Shown: positions 60,771-64,000 of the stretch, piece by piece
How positions within the stretch are numbered: position 1 is the stretch's first letter
How the letters are laid out: each line of letters starts with the position of its first letter
Assembly: GCF_014648895.1 (NCBI RefSeq)
Contig: NZ_BMRZ01000002.1
Location: 62,001-126,000, forward strand
Reading direction: 5' to 3'
DNA from: Streptomyces tanashiensis
GTDB lineage: Bacteria > Actinomycetota > Actinomycetes > Streptomycetales > Streptomycetaceae
DNA length: 64,000 nt
Translations under genes and position numbers: made by a program
Notes under the pieces: model-generated
What the model saw: only the letters and a program-made list of their open reading frames with translations
What the model was told of the DNA's origin: nothing
The model's database searches: none

Positions 60771-61361
60771 CTGGTCATGGTGTTCCTTGGGGCGGTCGGG
60801 CGGGCCGGCCGGGCCAGGGCAGACACCCTGTGCCATCGAAGTCCGAGCACGTGCCACCGAAGCTTGAGCGCCTGACATGCCAGGGCCGACGGTTGGCTTC
60901 ACACGTCGATGGTCCTTCGAGCGTGCTCGACGAACTTGGGTGCGCTTCGATGATGCGTGGTCCAGGAAACGTCTGACACCTTGGGGCCCCGTCGCGGCGG
61001 AGGGACTACCAGCGCCCTGCCCGAGGGTGGCCGCGTTGATGGCGGCGACGCAAGCCGAGAGCGAGCGAGACAGCTCTTCCGCCATGCGTGCCGACTTCTC
61101 CTGGCGAGTTCACCCGGACACGCGGACGGCACATGGCATGCGTGATCTCTGGGCCTTGTTGCGGCCGTGCTGGTCACCACCCTTCGTCGAGGGCGGTGAC
61201 CAGCACGGTGACTTCCCCAGTTACGGCGAGACGATGGGGACCGCTGTGGAGAGCGGCATCGCCCGCGGCCGGTGTGGCTCCCGCGACCCGTTCGGCACGC
61301 CCTGGGGGTGCCGCTCATGGTGCCCGCGGCCGGCGATGCTTCGGCGAGCTGTGGGGGCGGA
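60771..61361. other. No gene seen
   Basis: Overlapping frames on both strands without motifs or start signals. The only structure is the hairpin at 61165-61208. Confidence 0.4.
61165..61208. repeat. 19-bp inverted repeat with 6-base loop
   Basis: CCGTGCTGGTCACCACCCT (61165-61183) pairs with AGGGCGGTGACCAGCACGG (61190-61208) with one mismatch; the loop is TCGTCG. It is about 150 bases downstream of the 3' end of the minus-strand lectin-like gene. It could be a terminator or a mobile-element end. Confidence 0.75.
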
Positions 61362-61793
61362 TCAGCGGTGCCAGCCGCTCCAGCCGCCGCTGGAGGTGCC
61401 ACCGCGGTTGTTGTACCACCAGTTGCCGTCGGCGCCGATGACGCTCAGCGTGATCGCCCAGCCGTAGCCCTCCGCCGACACGCTGCTGCGGGCCTGGCCG
61501 CCTAAGGACGTCCAGGAGCTGAGCGTTCCGTTGGTCCGGGACCAGCGGGTCCACACCGCGCCGTCCGTGCCGACGCCGAAGACCTGCTCCTCGCCGTTGG
61601 GCAGGGCGTACTCGCTGCAGCCGTAGCCCGCGATGACGTTGCCGCCCCAGTTACGGGTCGAGGTGACGCAGGCGGCGAGTGTTCCCGTGGTGCCGCTCTC
61701 GGCGGCCACCGCCGCCCCGGACACGCCCACCGTGGTCAGCAGGATCAGCCCCGCCACCGCTGTCGCCGCCTCGCGCACCAGACTTCGCTTCAT
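61362..61793 (-). CDS. Small secreted lectin-like protein
   Basis: A 143-residue exported protein. Signal peptide: AGLILLTTVGVSGAAVAAES. The mature part has Trp/Gly-rich repeats of the PLL or tachylectin-like type (VFGVGTDGAVWTRWSRTNG, LSSWTSLGG, SVIGADGNWWYNNRGGTS, SGWSGWH), normally sugar-binding blades. It is short for this family, with about two blades, so it may be truncated or act as an oligomer. ATG 61793 follows AGGAGGACC. Isolated. Confidence 0.75.
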   Translation of the reverse strand: MKRSLVREAATAVAGLILLTTVGVSGAAVAAESGTTGTLAACVTSTRNWGGNVIAGYGCSEYALPNGEEQVFGVGTDGAVWTRWSRTNGTLSSWTSLGGQARSSVSAEGYGWAITLSVIGADGNWWYNNRGGTSSGGWSGWHR

Positions 61794-62710
61794 CTTCGGT
61801 CCTCCTGGATTCCGGATCAGTGGCCGGCCGCCGTCCCGACACCGAGTGGTGCGGCGGGGGTCGGCTGCTCGCCCCGATCCTGGGCGTCACGGGAGGCCTC
61901 GGGGAAGGCACCTCCGGTGTCCCGGACGGCGGGTGACCCGTCCCACCTGGTCAGGGTTCTGTCCGAGTCCTGTCCCGGATCGTCCCGAATCGTCTGGGGC
62001 TGGACCCGCCCGCCCCCGTCAGCGGTATCCGTCGGGGCCCTGCGTCCGGGTGTCGATGGGCAAGGTCTTGCGCCGCTCAGGGTCTCGAAGGGCCGGCCGC
62101 CGCCGAGTTCGCGTCGCGCTTCGCGAGCGGCTCGGTCGATCGATCGATCGATCGGGGGGCGTGCTCGGGCCCCTGGGGTTCCGTCTCGACGTCCAGTTGA
62201 GGGCGCTGTTGTCCGGGGTGCACGCGTCGTGAGCGTGGCCTGCAGCCCCGCGATGCTCGCCGACGCGCTCGGGTTGGGGCGGGGGCGCGTCGGCCGGCCC
62301 CGCTATGCCTCAGGTTGACGGCCACTGCCGTGGCCACCGCCACAGGGTTCCGGAAGCGCCGCGGTCCCATCCGGCGGGAGGCGGAGACATGCGTGTGCCG
62401 CGGCGGCGATGCGTCGAGCGCCGCCGTCTGGAACATCAGCCGCTTCAGGGGGTTGAAGAGGTGGTCTTCGCGACGTCCGCGGCCCGGCGCCGGTGGCCGG
62501 GCAGCCGATGGAGGTGGATGCGGGCGTCCCGGATGAGCGAACCGTCGAGGTCGCCGCGACCAGTGGCGGCTGGGGGCGACAGCCTCCGCCGGCCGTCGCA
62601 CGGAGCCCGCGGTGGCCCCGTCTCCACCGCGGTTCCTCGTCGTGCACTCACCGGGGGGCGACGTCGTCACACCCCGAAGCTGAGCACGCTACGCGAGTGG
62701 GACCGCCAGT
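61794..62710. other. Long stretch without a recognisable gene
   Basis: Both strands hold long frames, but translations are Arg/Pro/Gly-rich and lack motifs or ribosome binding sites. A minus-strand stretch about 62400-62560 might be a decayed gene. Contains a TCGA microsatellite. Confidence 0.4.
62136..62154. repeat. TCGA tetranucleotide microsatellite
   Basis: Four and three-quarter tandem copies of TCGA (TCGATCGATCGATCGATCG), followed by a G run. Simple repeat with self-complementary units. Confidence 0.85.
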
Positions 62711-64000
62711 TCAGGTCCCCGTCCGCTGCCAGCCGGTCGGCCGGTGGTCCGGCGTGTACGTCCAGGGGCGGAGCCGCTCCAGAGCCTTGCCGATGCGGAA
62801 GACGGTCGGGTCGTCGTAGGTGTGGCCGACGATCTGAACGCCGGTGGGGAGGCCCCAACTGGAGTGACCGCTGGGGACGTTGAGGACCGGGCAGCGGTTG
62901 CTGATGTTGAAGGGGGCGGTCATGGCCGCCCACAGGGGCTCACCGTGGTCCTCGCCGTTCACGACCAGGCGCCCCAGGAGGTCGTCTCCGGCAGGCAGGC
63001 CCGGTACGGCCGTCGTCGGGCATATCAGGGCGTCGAAGGGTGCCATCGCCTCGCCCAGTTCACGCTGCAGGCGGGTCTCGACGCGCAGTCCATCGAGGTA
63101 GGAGACGCGTTCGCGGGCCTCGGCCATGGTGTCCGCGAAGGCCACCGTGTAGGCCGACAGGCGGTCGCGGTGCTTCGCCTCGATCTCGGAGACGACGGCA
63201 CCGAAGATGCTGGAGAAGTGAGCCGCGAGCGTCACGAGGAGGTCGTCCTTGGTCCAGGGGAGTTCGACCTCCTCGACCACCGCGCCCGCGTCGGTGAGGG
63301 CGCGGGCGACCGCGCGGGTGTTGGCCTCCACCTCCGGGTGGACGTCGTACGCGCCCAGCCTGAGGCACAGCGCCACGCGCATGCCCGCGACCGTTTCGTA
63401 CTCGGTCGGCAGGATGAGCTTCGGGCGCAGCGACACGTGGTCGCGCGGGTCGGGTCCGGCCAGGACGTTGGCGAAGGCGACACAGTCGTCCACGGTCCGT
63501 GCCATGGGTCCGTCGCCGCGGTAGTGGTCGGCGGAGAGCGGCGCGACGCCGGGGATTCGGCCGTACGGGGCCTTGAATCCGACGGTGCCGGTGAAGGCGG
63601 CGGGGATCCGGGTGGAACCGCCGATGTCGGAGGCGGAGGCGAGCAGTGCGGTACCGGCCGCGAGCGAGGCTCCCGCGCCGCCGGACGAGCCGCCCGGCGT
63701 GAACTCGGGGTTCCAGGGGTTGCGGGTGACGCCCCACAGACGGCTGTGGGTGAAGGTGGCGATGGAGAACTCGGGGGTGGCGGTGCGGGCGTGGATGATG
63801 CCGCCGGCCTCCAGGATGCGGTCGACCACCGGGGCGTTCTCGGTCGCGAGGGTGCCGGCGTGGACGAGCGAGCCCTCGGTGTGGGTACGCCCGGCGATGG
63901 CGTGCTTCTCCTTGGTGGCGACGGGGATGCCCTCCAGGGGGCGCGGTGTCAGGCCGCCTTTGCCGAGGAAGCGGTCCTCGGCGTGCCGGGCCTGTGCGAG
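62711..64000 (-). CDS. Amidase signature family enzyme (partial, 5' end off the window)
   Basis: The frame is open at the right edge, so the start lies outside. About 429 codons are visible. The Ser-Ser-Lys triad is present: Lys in EGIPVATKEKHAIAG near the edge, cis-Ser in PGGSSGGAGAS, and nucleophile Ser in DIGGSTRIPAAF. This is the amidase-signature fold that hydrolyses carboxamides; Streptomyces members act on amides, ureas or peptides, and GatA is a relative. No GatC or GatB gene lies downstream, so a stand-alone amidase is likely. The C-terminus is complete at stop 62711. Confidence 0.9.
   Translation of the reverse strand, partial: LAQARHAEDRFLGKGGLTPRPLEGIPVATKEKHAIAGRTHTEGSLVHAGTLATENAPVVDRILEAGGIIHARTATPEFSIATFTHSRLWGVTRNPWNPEFTPGGSSGGAGASLAAGTALLASASDIGGSTRIPAAFTGTVGFKAPYGRIPGVAPLSADHYRGDGPMARTVDDCVAFANVLAGPDPRDHVSLRPKLILPTEYETVAGMRVALCLRLGAYDVHPEVEANTRAVARALTDAGAVVEEVELPWTKDDLLVTLAAHFSSIFGAVVSEIEAKHRDRLSAYTVAFADTMAEARERVSYLDGLRVETRLQRELGEAMAPFDALICPTTAVPGLPAGDDLLGRLVVNGEDHGEPLWAAMTAPFNISNRCPVLNVPSGHSSWGLPTGVQIVGHTYDDPTVFRIGKALERLRPWTYTPDHRPTGWQRTGT

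Noticed and set aside
1..64000. tRNA or rRNA genes
   Set aside because: I saw no cloverleaf-like sequence with conserved TTCGA loops in gene-free stretches and no rRNA-like sequence.

Overview
The window is high-GC DNA with GC-rich third codon positions, GGAG-type ribosome binding sites, many secreted proteins and unstable accessory content. It looks like a Streptomyces-type linear replicon, probably a chromosome arm or linear-plasmid-derived region. The strongest placement clue is a decayed tap-tpg pair (telomere-associated protein and terminal protein) at 9.9-10.8 kb. No rRNA or tRNA gene was seen.

Layout. 0-9.5 kb: a HEAT-repeat C-terminus, IS21 and IS5 remnants, a berberine-bridge-type flavoenzyme, a transmembrane Ser/Thr kinase, a HEAT protein, an HNH nuclease remnant and an alpha/beta hydrolase. 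9.9-13 kb: the tap-tpg pseudogenes, cut by an ISL3-type element whose matching ends also enclose an Imm10-type immunity gene. 13.5-19.9 kb: unassigned genes, IS5 debris, and a decayed conjugation module (TcpC-like, small membrane protein, PrgI/VirB3-like, truncated VirB4-like). 20-25.9 kb: a methyltransferase / CDGSH / iron-redox-enzyme cluster, a tandem pair of paralogous membrane-linked proteins, a broken VOC protein, a PRC-barrel gene, and a winged-helix / STAS operon with an apparently leaderless start. 26-28 kb: mostly debris. 28-38.8 kb: the most unusual part. It holds a secreted 906-residue protein joining a CdtB-like nuclease, an SGNH hydrolase and two FN3 domains. Next are a 2H phosphoesterase and a HAD hydrolase. 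A 1299-residue STAND NTPase with TPRs and type-VII-secretion-associated / SseB-like C-terminal regions overlaps a small partner gene.

39-42 kb: transposase debris, an orphan CRISPR-like repeat and a mycothiol-dependent-type enzyme. 42.7-46 kb: a multidomain secreted metalloprotease, a strong hairpin, and two secreted or anchored small proteins. 46-51.4 kb: repeat-protein genes, a Ku C-terminal remnant, an IS630 remnant and a GNAT gene. 51.5-54 kb: a broken gene, a UBP zinc finger, DUF427 and an SDR. 54.4-57 kb: a tightly overlapping operon of an astacin-like protease without a signal peptide, an MvdD-like ATP-grasp ligase and a YbaY-like small protein, which looks like a possible peptide-modification locus. 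57.3-64 kb: a secreted peptidoglycan amidase, an unassigned gene, more IS debris, a secreted lectin-like protein, and an amidase-signature enzyme running off the right edge.

Overall the region is a graveyard of transposons and linear-replicon or conjugation functions, interspersed with intact exoenzyme and conflict-type genes. All family assignments rest on reading motifs by eye; no database search was run.
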